This document shows, piece after piece, positions 45,373 through 56,143 of a DNA stretch of 64,000 nt. Within the stretch, counting starts at the first letter, position 1. Each line of letters starts with the position of its first letter. The translations under genes were made by a program, and so were the position numbers. The notes beneath the pieces are model-generated. The model searched no databases, was not told the DNA's origin, and worked only from the letters and a program-made list of their open reading frames with translations. This stretch comes from Anthonomus grandis grandis (Eukaryota > Arthropoda > Insecta > Coleoptera > Curculionidae): NCBI RefSeq assembly GCF_022605725.1, contig NC_065546.1:33290227-33354226 (forward strand), given 5' to 3'.

Positions 45373-45878
45373 TGAATTTGATATATCATTTGCTCATGTG
45401 GAACAAATAGGAGTTGAGATATTTGTCAAAATATGGAAAACACATTTTTATGCATACTTTTGCAAATATAGTTTTTGTAGTACTGCAAACTTGAATTTAA
45501 CATCTTTTAATGGTTCTCTATCGAATTTCATATAGTACTAAATTTAGACATGGTAATGCAAAAAAAAATTCAATTTTCGAACTGGAAGTTCGAAAATGTG
45601 TGGTAAATATTACAACTAGAAAGTTGCCATCCTTTTCTGCGAGAGTGTGAAGAAAACAGAAAAGTGGGACAATTCACATGAAAAGAGGGACATATAATAA
45701 AAAAAAGGCGGGGCGGATTACCAAAAAGCAGGACTGTCCCGCGACTGACTTATAGCGGGACGTTTGGCAACCCTGAGCCGCAACAAGACCCCCACAGAAA
45801 TAGAATAACAGGAATTAGTCACCAATATCATTACCTCATTAATATTTACCATAAAAGGAATAAATTGAATTAACTTAC

Positions 45879-45952
45879 CTTTGTTTGGGAATGGCACTTT
45901 TTACATTAATAGGGCCAGAGATTGCCCTGCTGGACTCACTAGTAGCGCTCAT
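45879..45952 (-). CDS. AGPS: AGPS exon 1 (start codon)
   Basis: ATG at 45952-45950, MSATSESSRAISGPINVKSA then IPKQ, donor CAAAG|GTAAGT, splitting an Arg codon with exon 2. No R-L-x5-H-L type PTS2 is visible near the N-terminus, in keeping with the C-terminal SKL. The sequence to about 46260 upstream is the promoter region; no TATA box can be assigned with confidence. Confidence 0.88.
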
Positions 45953-46850
45953 TTCTCTATTTGAAATTCGCTATTTCAAATTATTGTTTAAATAAATTCC
46001 CGTGTTGCTCACCATGTGCCTGCCCAACCCGGCATAGATAAGCGCCTACCAATAAATATAATACCGGGAATTTATATAACGTTAACTTATTTATTACGAT
46101 TTTGTTCGATAATAAATTCCTGAAATCTTGATAATAATTCAAATTTGGTGTTAAACGATATCCGCATATAAACAAATCGATTTTGTGTTGGTGGGGGCAG
46201 ACCGGCAAGGGAAGGGCAATAAATGACAGATGTCAGCTGTCAAACTTTAATAGGGCTGAGCTAATTATGCTAATGCGCAGCATAATTTAAAAAACCAAAA
46301 TAATATATATTTACTACTATTTAAAAAGTACGATTTTTTGGTGTAGGAATCTTTTATCGTATTCGTAAGCTATTATTCATTTTATTATTCACATGTCATG
46401 TTCAACTAAAAGAACAGTTATAATATTTAAGTAGTAATGGTACGGTAATTCACTAATAACATGTATCAGGGTTAAACTACCAAATGCGTAGCGGAATAAA
46501 ATGCAATTTTTCACTAGACTTTTAGTTATTTTAACAAAAACTCTATAGGGCAATGATTTTTCCAATTAAAATCAATGCCTAAAATGTTGCCATAAATTTG
46601 TGAAACTAAATGTTTAATAAAAATATATTTCTACGAATTACTTTTTATTAGCAGAAGTGACATGTAAATGTAGCTTTCAACTGTCTGTACGCTTCGGCTA
46701 ATAGATCGATGTAAAAATAATATTACATTTTCCGCTAAAAAAAATCACGTATAATAATTTAAAGTGTAATTCAGTGGCGAAGTATTTTTAAAAAATAAAA
46801 ATCGTAGGCAAATAATAATTTATATAGATGGATAGCACATCCAAAATATT
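45953..46850. other. Region upstream of AGPS
   Basis: No gene. CAGGGTTAAAC...TGCGTAGCGG at 46468-46495 resembles CAGGGTTAAAC...TACGTAGCGG at 53963-53991, a possible dispersed repeat. Confidence 0.4.
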
Positions 46851-46853
46851 GGG

Positions 46854-47002
46854 GGGCGTTCAGAAACGAAATGGCGATGATTACCTTAAGACAGGTAAGG
46901 TAATTAATTGTATGACGTCATCAGGTAAATTAAATTAAATCAGTCCAGTCTAAATATTCCCCAAAATTTCTTAACAAATGTCATTTGTCGTTTCTGACGC
47001 CC
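46854..47002. mobile_element. ~149-bp MITE with GGGCGT...AGAAACGA inverted ends
   Basis: GGGCGTTCAGAAACGAAATGG at the left and complement GGGCGTCAGAAACGACAAATG at the right. No coding sense. Target duplication not resolved. Confidence 0.6.
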
Positions 47003-47015
47003 ATAATTACTAAGT

Positions 47016-47396
47016 TTATACGGGTAATTAAACTGCTTTAGCGGCTAAACCGGTTTAGAGATAATTCAGTTTGACTAGTGTTTACATGAGAGGTTTAAGA
47101 AGGGGGACCACCTTAAGATTAAATAGCTTATTAGCATTGCCAATCCAGGAATTAAAAAAAAAATTGGTTCAGCTGACTAATTAGTTTATTTGTGTTGGTA
47201 GCACTGGGAGTTAAATCGGCTGAGTGGTGACAGGTGTTTACACGGTAGTTTAAATCGGTTTAAAACTATGAATCATCTACTAATAGATTTAAGCTAAACC
47301 GGTTTACGATCGCGAAAGCGGTTTACGGGTGTTTATACACGCGAATTATAGTAAACCGATTTCCATTAGACCACTTTAAGGTGCTCGTATAAACTT
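47016..47396. mobile_element. ~380-bp MITE-like element with AGTTTATACG ends
   Basis: AGTTTATACGGG at the left and CTCGTATAAACT at the right are inverted. Inside, GTGTTTACA/TGTTTATACAC and AAACCGGTTTA motifs recur in both orientations. Unclassified. Confidence 0.5.
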
Positions 47397-47719
47397 GCTA
47401 TAAACTTATGACTAGTTTTTTAGAATTTCAACTTTTATATCGATGGTTGGTTACCTTGAAGATAAAACGTTAAAGATAGATCTATTAGTTTTTTTACATT
47501 TATAACATGAAAGTGGGTAACCTCTGAGAAGATCAAATGTTGTCCTTTTGCAGCACTACTTAAAACGTCTCCATTTTGAATCCTTCACAAGAATTGCTGA
47601 GAATACTCTTCTGAGTATTATGAATGACGATGTTTTATAAAATCACATCCACTCGTTTTCGCTGGAAGATTAAACGTTGTCCTAAGATATTACTAGTTAA
47701 GGAATTAGATATTTTTAGA

Positions 47720-48971
47720 ACTATTACTCGCCTATAACAAAAAGCTACTTCTTTTATCGCAATACTTACTTTTACTATGTTCTGGACAAACTTGATTCTC
47801 TTTTATCCCAGTTGTCCCTACACTCTAAGGTTATATTGGCTGGTGACTTTAATATCAACTACATTGATGAAACCTTGCCACGTACTTCTCTTTTAAGTAT
47901 TTTAAATTCTTACGACTTGAAAATGCACGTTCTTTCTCCCACACGAACTTCATCTGCAACTACAATTGACTATTTATGTATAAATTTTGATGACGTTTTA
48001 TGCACAGTACTCCCATTTGGTATTTCCGACCATGAAGCTATTCTTACTAAAATGCCATATTATTATAATACTGTATCATCTTCATCTCATTATATGGGAA
48101 GAATTTTCAGCAGAAGAAATTTCAATGCTTTTTCTGCTGCTACAGCTTCGGTAAATTGGAATGCACTTGAAACGGCTTCTGACCCACTTACTTTATTTTT
48201 TCAAGTTCTGTGTGATAAGATCAATCAGTGCTTTGCTTTCCTAAAATGAGGCTTAAAACTAAGAAACGAAAACCATGGGTTACAAGAGGCCTTAGAATTT
48301 CAGCTAAAAACCTCCGTTTTTTGACTAAATTGTGCAAATATACCACAAATGAAAATATCCTTGTATATCATCAGAAATACCGTAGTCTGTACAGAAAGAT
48401 AATTAAAGCAGCAAAATCTAATTATTATATAGGGATCGCGTAAATATGTCATCAAATAGGCAAAGAGAGTGTTGGTCGATTATTAATGATTTTAGACATT
48501 GCCATAGAAAAGTATCTGAACCGGAGTTAAGACCTGACATTTTAAACGACTATTTTTGTGATATACCTAATATCTTGCTCAAGGGCATTCGTAGTAACAT
48601 TGATCCCTTACACTATCTTCAACAAATGTCGGTTGAGCATTCATTTTTCTTTCATCCTGTCGATCTTACCGAAGTAAAAAATGAAATCAAACGCCTAAAA
48701 AACCATAAATCATCTGGAGCTGATGGGATATCTTCGAGGTTGTTACTCTTTTTGCCTGATTCAGCCTTAAATGCTTTAGTTTCTGCCATAAACAATTCTT
48801 TTCTTCTACATATTGGCATTTTTCCTTCATGTTTAAAAGAGGCAGTGGTTATCCCTCTTCATAAGGGTGGAGATTTGGATCAGCCTTGTAATTTCCGTCC
48901 CATTTCTATTTTGTCTACCCTCTCTAAGATAGTTGAAAAACTTGAAAAAAGCAGAATTTTGTCCTTTTTAC
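47720..48971 (+). mobile_element. LINE copy, plus strand, 3'-truncated
   Basis: Endonuclease end (VILAGDFNINYIDETLPRT, TSSATTIDYLCINFDDVL, FGISDHEAILT), linker (KRKPWVTRGLRISAKNLRF) and RT start 48446-48966 (LKNHKSSGADGISSRLLLF, LHKGGDLDQPCNFRPISILS, LSKIVEKLEKSRILSFL). It stops abruptly at 48971 where the opposite-strand copy's 3' end begins. Few frame breaks, so young. Confidence 0.82.
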
Positions 48972-50607
48972 TTCCAAAAAAAAACTTTCCAACATGTCCA
49001 AGGTTAAAACCTATCATTAAAAAAGTCATCCAGGTTATAATATGCCTTAGCCAATAAAAGCGTCTTTAATTCTCTTTTAAATTTCTTAACATCCGATATA
49101 TGTCTAACACATAGAAAAACATGATTGTAAATTTTTTTACTTATGTAAATTAATGAGTTTTTGGTAAGGGAAGACGTAGGAATAGGTAGGGGAACATCAT
49201 TTACACGACGAGTCAAATGGCCAGTGTCAGAGGGCAGTTTGGGAATTTTGTGAATAAGAGCAGCTGTTTCTAAGATAAAGAGTGAAAAAAGAGTTAGGAT
49301 TTTTTCAGAAATGAAGAGGGGATTGCAAGAATCTCTTAACTTAGCAGAACACACGTATCTAACTGCTTTTTTTAAATAACAAAGACAATGTTAAGTAGCC
49401 CCTTATTGGTTAAACCCCAAAAAGGCAAGCCATACCGAATATGAGATTCAATAAGTGAAAAGTACACTGAACGTGCATCCCCCACCCCCCAGCTCTTGTT
49501 TTGCCATTCTTACTGCAAAACATCCAGAAGATAATTTCCCAGCTAAATGTAAAATATGATCTTCAAACCATCAATGGAAGGCGACCATCAATAGTAATTC
49601 CTAGGAACTTGCAGCACTCTTTATTCTGCAAGAGGGAATTTTCGTCAAACATCAGACCCTGAACATCGCACTTAAACCTCATAATAGACGTCTTTCTTAC
49701 ATTAAACACGAGCCTGTTGGAAGCACACCACCCTGATAAAATCTGAAGGTCTTCAAGGATACAAGTCTTAATATAATCAGAATTTTTATGGCTCCATAGT
49801 ATGGTGGTATCATCAACAAACTGAACCACCTTGCCCTGCAGTTTCAATGAACTCAAGTCATCCACATACAGTAAAAATAACAGTGGTCCCAACACTGAAC
49901 CCTGGGGAACGCCGCATTTTAGGGATCTAGAAGCAGACAAACGCCCAGACACTGTAACCTTCTGAGTACGATTTGATAGATAGGACTCAAGCCATCGCAA
50001 CGCTACGCCCCTAAAACCATATTTATCGAGCTTAGATAACAGTATTCCATGATCCACATAGTCAAATGCTTTGGATAGATCACAAAACACTGCCGCCGAT
50101 GACTCTCCAGAATTCAAGGACACATAGACGCTCTCCAAAAAGCTAAAAACAGCATCATGAGTCCCTTTACCGGCTTGAAATCCAAACTGATTTGCAGACA
50201 AAATGCCATTATGATGTAAAAAGGACAAAATTCTACTTTTTGCAAGTTTTTCAACTATCTTAGAGAGGGTAGACAAAATAGAAATGGGACGGAAACTACA
50301 AGGCTGATCCAAATCTCCACCCTTATGAAGAGGGATAACCACTGCCTCTTTTAAACATGAAGGAAACATGCCAATATGTAGAAGAAAAGAATTGTTTATG
50401 GCAGAAACTAAAGCATTTAAGGCTGAATCAGGTAAAAAGAGTAACAACCTCGAAGATATCCCATCAGCTCCTGATGATTTATGGTTTTTTAGGCGTTTGA
50501 TTTGATTTTTTACTTCGGTAAGATCGACAGGATGAAAGAAAAATGAATGCTCAACCGACACTTGTTGAAGATAGTGTAAGGGATCAATGTTACTACGAAT
50601 GCCCTGC
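48972..50607 (-). mobile_element. LINE copy, minus strand, 5'-truncated
   Basis: One long frame 50561-49563 covers RT: KSSGADGISSRLLLFLPDSA, NQFGFQAGKGTHDAVFSFLE, AAVFCDLSKAFDYVDHGILL, CGVPQGSVLGPLLFLLYVDD, VQFVDDTTILWSH (catalytic FADD reads FVDD) and CCKFLGITIDGRL. The C-terminal region, with frame breaks, ends at 49004. Bases 50607-50220 are a near-identical inverted copy of 48585-48966. Same family as the plus-strand copy. Confidence 0.85.
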
Positions 50608-50647
50608 CGTGCCTAAAGTGTTCGTGAATAATTAATAACTAAAAGCA

Positions 50648-50767
50648 ATGGCCGAAAAATCCCATCAGTGGTCTGATGAGCGCCTACTGGATTTAATTTA
50701 TGAAATCGAACAACGACGTCATTTGTAGGACCCGAAAGATAAAGAAACGGTATTTATAAAAAATATG
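50648..50767 (+). pseudogene. MADF-type (Myb/SANT-like) DNA-binding fragment
   Basis: ATG 50648: MAEKSHQWSDERLLDLIYEI then EQRRHL-stop-DPKDKETVF. The W-x4-LLxLIxxYExRxxLWDPxxKxY pattern of MADF domains is clear, with the Trp codon turned into TAG. Such domains occur in host transcription factors and in PIF/Harbinger accessory proteins. The following 50770-51350 is unassigned. Confidence 0.5.
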
Positions 50768-51356
50768 TAAAAATTAGCTATTCCTTTTGCTTTTCTACCT
50801 GTTAAAGGAAGTGATGGATTTGAATAAAATTTTGCACAAATGTGATGCCTTACAAGACCATACCACTGGTGCAACAAAAAATTTAATTCCTGAAAGTTTA
50901 ATTTGCCATAAAAACTTGGTAATTGTATGCATGTTACGTTATGTCGGGATTAAGGTAAGTCTTATTTAGGTATGTTTGTTACATATTAAATCGAAATGAA
51001 AAAAAATTATAGATAATTTTTTCTGAAAAAAGTATGTTTTTTACCTGCAACAATTCCATCTTCATACATAAAATACCTTATTAATACCATGTTTACAGTT
51101 TACGGTATTTAATTTAGAATGATTGTTAACTATTTTTATGCGTTTTAAACCCCTTTGTTAATTGTCAATATATTTTTTTTAATTCATCGTGAAATAAAAT
51201 ATTTAATAGAAAATTAGTTTTGGTTCTTTATTTAAAATTTGCTCCCATACCTATGGTGCTAATTTATAATTATCGGTAAGTATCTACGTCTAGTTGAGTA
51301 TGTATGTATCTAATATGTTTAAAATCCAGACTTGAATGTCTTAAATAAGCAATTTC

Positions 51357-53620
51357 TTGAGAACTAAATTACAATCAAATAATATTTTAGTTGATGTGTT
51401 AATTCTTGATAAGGGATGTCCCTCCGCAGCACGACTGTGCAAAGTACTGTCCAAGGAACCTGGAACTAAATTGGGGTCGCTGTTACTTCCAGATGGCGGC
51501 TTTACTACCAATGAGCGGGAGTCACTGGAGGTCATGCTGCGCACTCACTTCCTAGACTCCAACTCATCTCGCGATTCTCCTAGCTGTTCTCGGGCTCGGA
51601 TTCGCTGAGAGTTCGAGACTGCTAGAAGAATAATTACCTACGAGAGGGTGAAATGGGCAATCAAGACATTCCCCTCCTTCAAATCTCCGAGTATGGATGG
51701 ATTATATCCATGCCTTTTGCAAAACATGTTAGAAGTACTAACCCCACACATAGTCAGACTATTCAGGACTTCCCTTGCTCAGGGCTATGTCCCAAAGTTA
51801 TGGCGTCAAGTGAAAGTCGTCTTCATTCCGAAACCCGGAAAAAAGCGATTTTACAGATCCCAAATCGTACCGACCTATCAGCCTTACCAGCTTTATGCTG
51901 AAGGTGATTGAGAGGCTGATTGATCGGTACCTTAAGGAAAGCATCCTGGTCAACAAACCACTGCATGTGCACCAATACGCCTATCAGGCGGGCAAATCCA
52001 CGGACCTGGCCCTACACCACCTCGTGAGGAAGGTGGAGGGTGCTCAAGGCCTGTCTGGGTGCGTTTCTAGACATTGAAAGGGCGTTCGACAACACCCCTT
52101 TCGCATTAATCTGCCAAGCACTCGAGAGCCGCGGCTCAGAACCCTGTTTGGTTAGCTCGATAGAGGCCATGCTCTCGAAACGTCATGTATCTGCCCATCT
52201 CAACAACGAGATTGTCGAAACGTTGGCGGCTAGAGGCATTACATTACTGGCGTGCAGCTGCATTACTCCAGGACAGGCGTGCAGCTGCATTACTCCAGGA
52301 CAGTTCGATTTCTGGGAATCAAGTTAAATCCCAAACTCTCCTGGCACGATCATGCAGACACCAAAATGAAGAAGGCCACCTGCGCGCTATGGGCCTGCAG
52401 GCGGGCTTTCGGCAATAACTGAGGTCTGTCTCCTAAGAGCCTCCACTGGATCTACTCGCGCATTGCGAGACCTCTTCTCACATACGGGGCTATCGTTTGG
52501 TGGCCACGTACGAAGAAAGCGAAAATTCGTGCTCAACTGGACAGAGTCCAACGTCTTGCATGTCTCAGCATAACGGATTCCATGCGGACGGCGCCAACTA
52601 GAGCACTTGAGACTCTGCTGAGCCTTCCGCCTCTGGACCTCGTTGTGCAATTCGAGGCAATGAGAACTGCGTACAGGCTATACGTCCTCGGCGAACTATG
52701 TGCTGGCGAGACCGGTCCTGCAAAAATTTGGTCACGGACCATACAGGAATGTCCTCTCCTTCTGATGGGCAGTGACATGGCTCCAGTATCACTGTCTTCC
52801 AGGCCGAAGTATTCGCTGTATTAAAATGCGAACAGAAAATCCGGTTGTTGTCCGGAAAGTTGCGGACACCGCAATACAGTAGTATCAATATGCTCGGACA
52901 GCAGAGCTGCCATTAAGGCTATCACGGCCGCAAAGGTAAGCTCCAAGCTTGTACTAGAGTGCATAAAAGACCTGAAAAAACTGGTACAGGTTGGCTGCAG
53001 GGTCCAGCTCGTCTGGATACCTGGCCACGCAGGCCATGCAGGTAATGAGGAAGCGGACTCTCTTGCCAGACTGGGATCCACGAATGTGCCGATGGGGTCG
53101 GAACCCATAGTTGGTATCGCCAAATGCGTTGCGGTCGCGTCAATGAAGGGTCTGCTGGACAAGTGGATCCACCGAAGATGGACTGAGTCCCCTGGTATGA
53201 GACAGGCCAAAGCGCACATAGGTGGGCCCTCTGCCTATCTCACCAAAAATCTACTACGCCTAAAAAGACGCGAAATTCGGCTAGTGACAGGTCTTTTAAC
53301 CGGCACTGGCACTTAAGAAGCCATCTCCATACTATCGGTATTGCGGACAACCCGGAATGCCGATGGTGCTGTGAGGAGAATGAAACCGTTGACCATGTAG
53401 TCGGGGAGTGCCCAGCACTCACGCGCGCCAGGTTCAAATACTTGGGTAACACTTTCAGTGTACCGAGTGACTAAGTCTTTCAGACCAGAGAGCCTTATCG
53501 GTTTTTCTAAGGCCGTTGGGCTCTGGTAAACCCCGGTGGGGCATGACGGGTCCATCAGGAGACCTATATGCACAACTGCGTTGGCAGCCCACTGTTTCGA
53601 CAACTCAAGGGATGTCCGAA
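51357..53620 (+). mobile_element. I/LOA/R1-type LINE with RNase H domain, degenerate
   Basis: Order along the plus strand: linker (51357-51608), RT start KWAIKTFPSFKSPSMDGLYP, VKVVFIPKPGKKRF, FMLKVIERLIDRYLKESI, YQAGKSTDLALHHLV, GAFLDIERAFDNTPFALICQ; then the PQG/FADD block is lost, FLGIKLNPKLSWHDHAD, RPLLTYGAIVWWPRTKK. RNase H: ICSDSRAAIKAI, VQLVWIPGHAGHAGNEEADS, then a zinc-finger-like ADNPECRWCCEENETVDHVV with GECPALTRARF. It is more GC-rich than its neighbours. Not the same family as the CR1-like copies. Confidence 0.8.
52249..52302. repeat. 27-bp tandem duplication inside the LINE
   Basis: GGCGTGCAGCTGCATTACTC...ACA occurs at 52249-52275 and again at 52276-52302, identical. Confidence 0.92.
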
Positions 53621-53639
53621 ATATGCAATATTAAAATTT

Positions 53640-54646
53640 ATTTTTCTTTCAAAATTAACAATTTTAATAAAATGTAGGTATTTTTAAACTGAGAAACGTA
53701 TTGTTAATTTTATATTAAAATTAAATTATATTTAAATATATCTCGCATCACTTTCATTCATTCTTCATCGTATCAACTGCTGTAATTCCACAAATTACTT
53801 CAAATTTGACTATCGCGCAATAAATCAGGTTTTAATTTCCCGCCACACAAGATGATCGCCCCCCTCAATAGAGATGTCAACGGAATTTCTGTCTGTTCAT
53901 TAGACAACACGCATTTCATGTTGAATTATAGTAGGGACGGGCCAATGCATCGATAATATTTCAGGGTTAAACGACTGAGTACGTAGCGGTATATACTATA
54001 AGATATTTGGTTTATATGCCAAAGAAACCTCAGTTTTTTATTAATACCAGCCTATTAGAACCAGAGATATCGATAATATAAGAACTGAAGAAGAATAATA
54101 AATACACTTTTACACGTTCTTGGATTATTAAAAAAAAATCATATTCTTAGTTACATCAATAGAAACATATATTTATAAACTTTTTTTATACAAAGAAAAA
54201 TCAGATAATATATTTTTCATTAGGCTATTTTAGGTATTCGCTGTTAGTTTCCAGGATTCACAATTAAGCACAATTTTTCCTAAAAATCAGTCTTAGATCA
54301 ATCTAATAGAACTTTATACAAGAACAAAACCTTATCCCTAAACTAATGCTTGAAAGTCACAATAAACATTTTCTGTTAGATTGGTCTTAGAATGACACCC
54401 AACCTCCAACAAGTAATAATAATAATAATATTAAATGACCAGAAAATCAAAACATATGCTATACATATTTACATAATTGCAAAATTATACAATAAATAAT
54501 TATTAAACAGGTACAATAAACGGTTTTTATACAATGTTTGCTTTATAACTGTGTCTAAGCTGGATAATACTATAATAAACTTTAATACAATTTCCAGAAG
54601 ATATAAACGATCACAGCGATATTTGGTAGATTCGGACTAATTTTTT
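53640..54646. other. Cytohesin 3' untranslated region and flank
   Basis: Downstream (minus strand) of the cytohesin stop codon. AT-rich, no coding sense. The end of the transcript cannot be fixed; several TTTATT (AATAAA on the minus strand) sites exist. Confidence 0.45.
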
Positions 54647-54832
54647 TTAATTTTTCAAATGATTCTGTGCCTTCTTTTTCCTATTGGCTAAAATATCGTA
54701 AAACGGGTTGTGACTTATACTTTGCGTCAAACGGTTGATCCATTCTTTTCTTTCCTCGTCGCTACTCGCCGACATTCGGTATTCTCTATGTTTTCCTTCT
54801 ACCACTTTCCCTTCCGAATCAGTCTTACAAGC
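54647..54832 (-). CDS. Cytohesin last coding exon
   Basis: Acceptor TTTTTTAG, then ACKTDSEGKVVEGKHREYRM, SASSDEERKEWINRLTQSIS and HNPFYDILANRKKKAQNHLK, Asn, TAA. This is the second half of the PH domain plus the polybasic C-terminal tail of cytohesin/ARNO/Steppke-type Arf exchange factors, which bind phosphoinositides at the membrane. It joins in phase 0 to the exon at 63817. Intact. Confidence 0.93.
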   Translation of the reverse strand, partial: ACKTDSEGKVVEGKHREYRMSASSDEERKEWINRLTQSISHNPFYDILANRKKKAQNHLKN

Positions 54833-54892
54833 CTAAAAAAAATTTTTTTTTCACTTCTATAATATTTAATATACATATGTATATTTACGATA

Positions 54893-55010
54893 TATGCGTC
54901 ACAAGGCATACGGCAAAAATAGCGCATAAAATATACGAGATAGAGCATAAAGTTCTATAGCACAGTTGTATCGTTGCCAAAAACCTACAAACTAAAAATA
55001 TTTTGTACTA
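54893..55010. repeat. Dispersed repeat, copy B (copy A at 12242-12345)
   Basis: See 12242-12345; same order of blocks and same orientation. Confidence 0.6.
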
Positions 55011-56143
55011 CCGTGTGTAAAGTACTTACTTTACACACTGCCCAGGATATTTTACGGATATACAGGGTGCCTCCGATTAAGTCGGCACTATTGGTATCTT
55101 TGTTAATATTTAAGATACAGGGTCGGTTAAATTAGCAAACTAGTATGATTTTTTCTGTTGATTAAAATGGTGAAAACAGAAAAAAAATTGAACATCGCGT
55201 TTTCGAGAAAATGTGAAAAATGTACTTTTGTTAAATAGAATCCCCTGTATATTATTACATAAATCAAAAGATAATAATTTTCTTAATAAAAAGGTTTATT
55301 TAAACTAATAGCCTAAACCTAAAAATAACAAAGTTATAGCGATATTAATAATTTTGTCAAATTTAGGCAAGTTGGCTTTGAAATAAATAACATCAAGTAA
55401 AACTACTAATTTACAATAAATGAGCAAAAACATAGCCATCTTATTCAATACATTTCTGAGCACACTTAAGCACACAAGACAAAGCTACAAGGCGCTTTTA
55501 AGATTGATCTTCTATCTATTGATCCAATTATTTGCCTAATATGTGTTTGAAGTTCATCAATGGTTCTGTATTTTTTTTATACACTTCATTTTTTATGTAA
55601 CCCCAAAAATAAAAATCTAGAGGGGTTAGGTCTGGTGACCTAGGTGGCCAACGAATCGGGCCACGTGTCGCAATCCATTTATCGTCAAACAGTCTATTAA
55701 GTAATATTCTTACATGATTTAGTTGATGGGGAGGTGCTCCATCCTGTTGAAAATAGATTTGTTGCCGTCTCTCCAAGTTAACATTATCCAAATAATTTTC
55801 CAGCGCTCCAGATAATATGAGATCAACATATCTCCTTCCAGTCAAAGTGCCATTATAAAACACAGGTCCTATTACTTGGCTTCCTATTAAGCCGCACCAA
55901 ACGTTTATACTAAATTGATTTTGAGGATTTCTGGGATCAGTAAGGAAAAGATTTTCTTGGGACCAATAGTGTACATTTTTACGGTTAAACATACCTTTGT
56001 TTGAAAAATTAGCTTCGTCGCTCCAAATTATACGGTTTAAAATATTATCATTAGCTTCATATGCATTAAGTAACCAGTTGCAAAAAGCAAGTCTTCTTTC
56101 GTTATCGCCAGGCAACAATGTTGGTACTGGTCGATACTTATAT

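Larger units (their letters stand above)
36551..45774. mobile_element. 9.2-kb insertion bounded by AGGGTTGCCA ends and a 10-bp target duplication
   Basis: GAGCCGCAAC occurs at 36541-36550 and 45775-45784. Directly inside are AGGGTTGCCA (36551) and TGGCAACCCT (to 45774), a perfect 10-bp inverted pair. A 9-11 bp duplication is typical of Mutator-like elements (inference). No transposase is recognised. The inside is filled with three LINE copies, a palindrome and AT-rich sequence, so a smaller element probably grew by later insertions. Beyond the first 10 bp the ends do not match. Confidence 0.7.
11578..45952 (-). other. AGPS: AGPS gene span (alkylglycerone-phosphate synthase)
   Basis: Seven coding exons were placed by homology and splice sites: 45952-45879, 35883-35794, 29685-29343, 26176-25912, 25852-25574, 23721-23415 and 12033-11578. 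Exon phases match at every junction once two surplus bases in exon 5 are ignored, giving 1812 nt and 603 residues, somewhat shorter than the mammalian enzyme (about 658, from memory). The enzyme exchanges the acyl group of acyl-dihydroxyacetone phosphate for a fatty alcohol, the first ether-bond step of ether-lipid synthesis, in peroxisomes. Introns range from 59 bp (intron 4) to 11.4 kb (intron 6); the large ones are packed with transposons. Confidence 0.93.

Noticed and set aside
52387..53603. Long minus-strand frames across the RNase H LINE
   Set aside because: Shadows of the GC-rich plus-strand LINE coding region.
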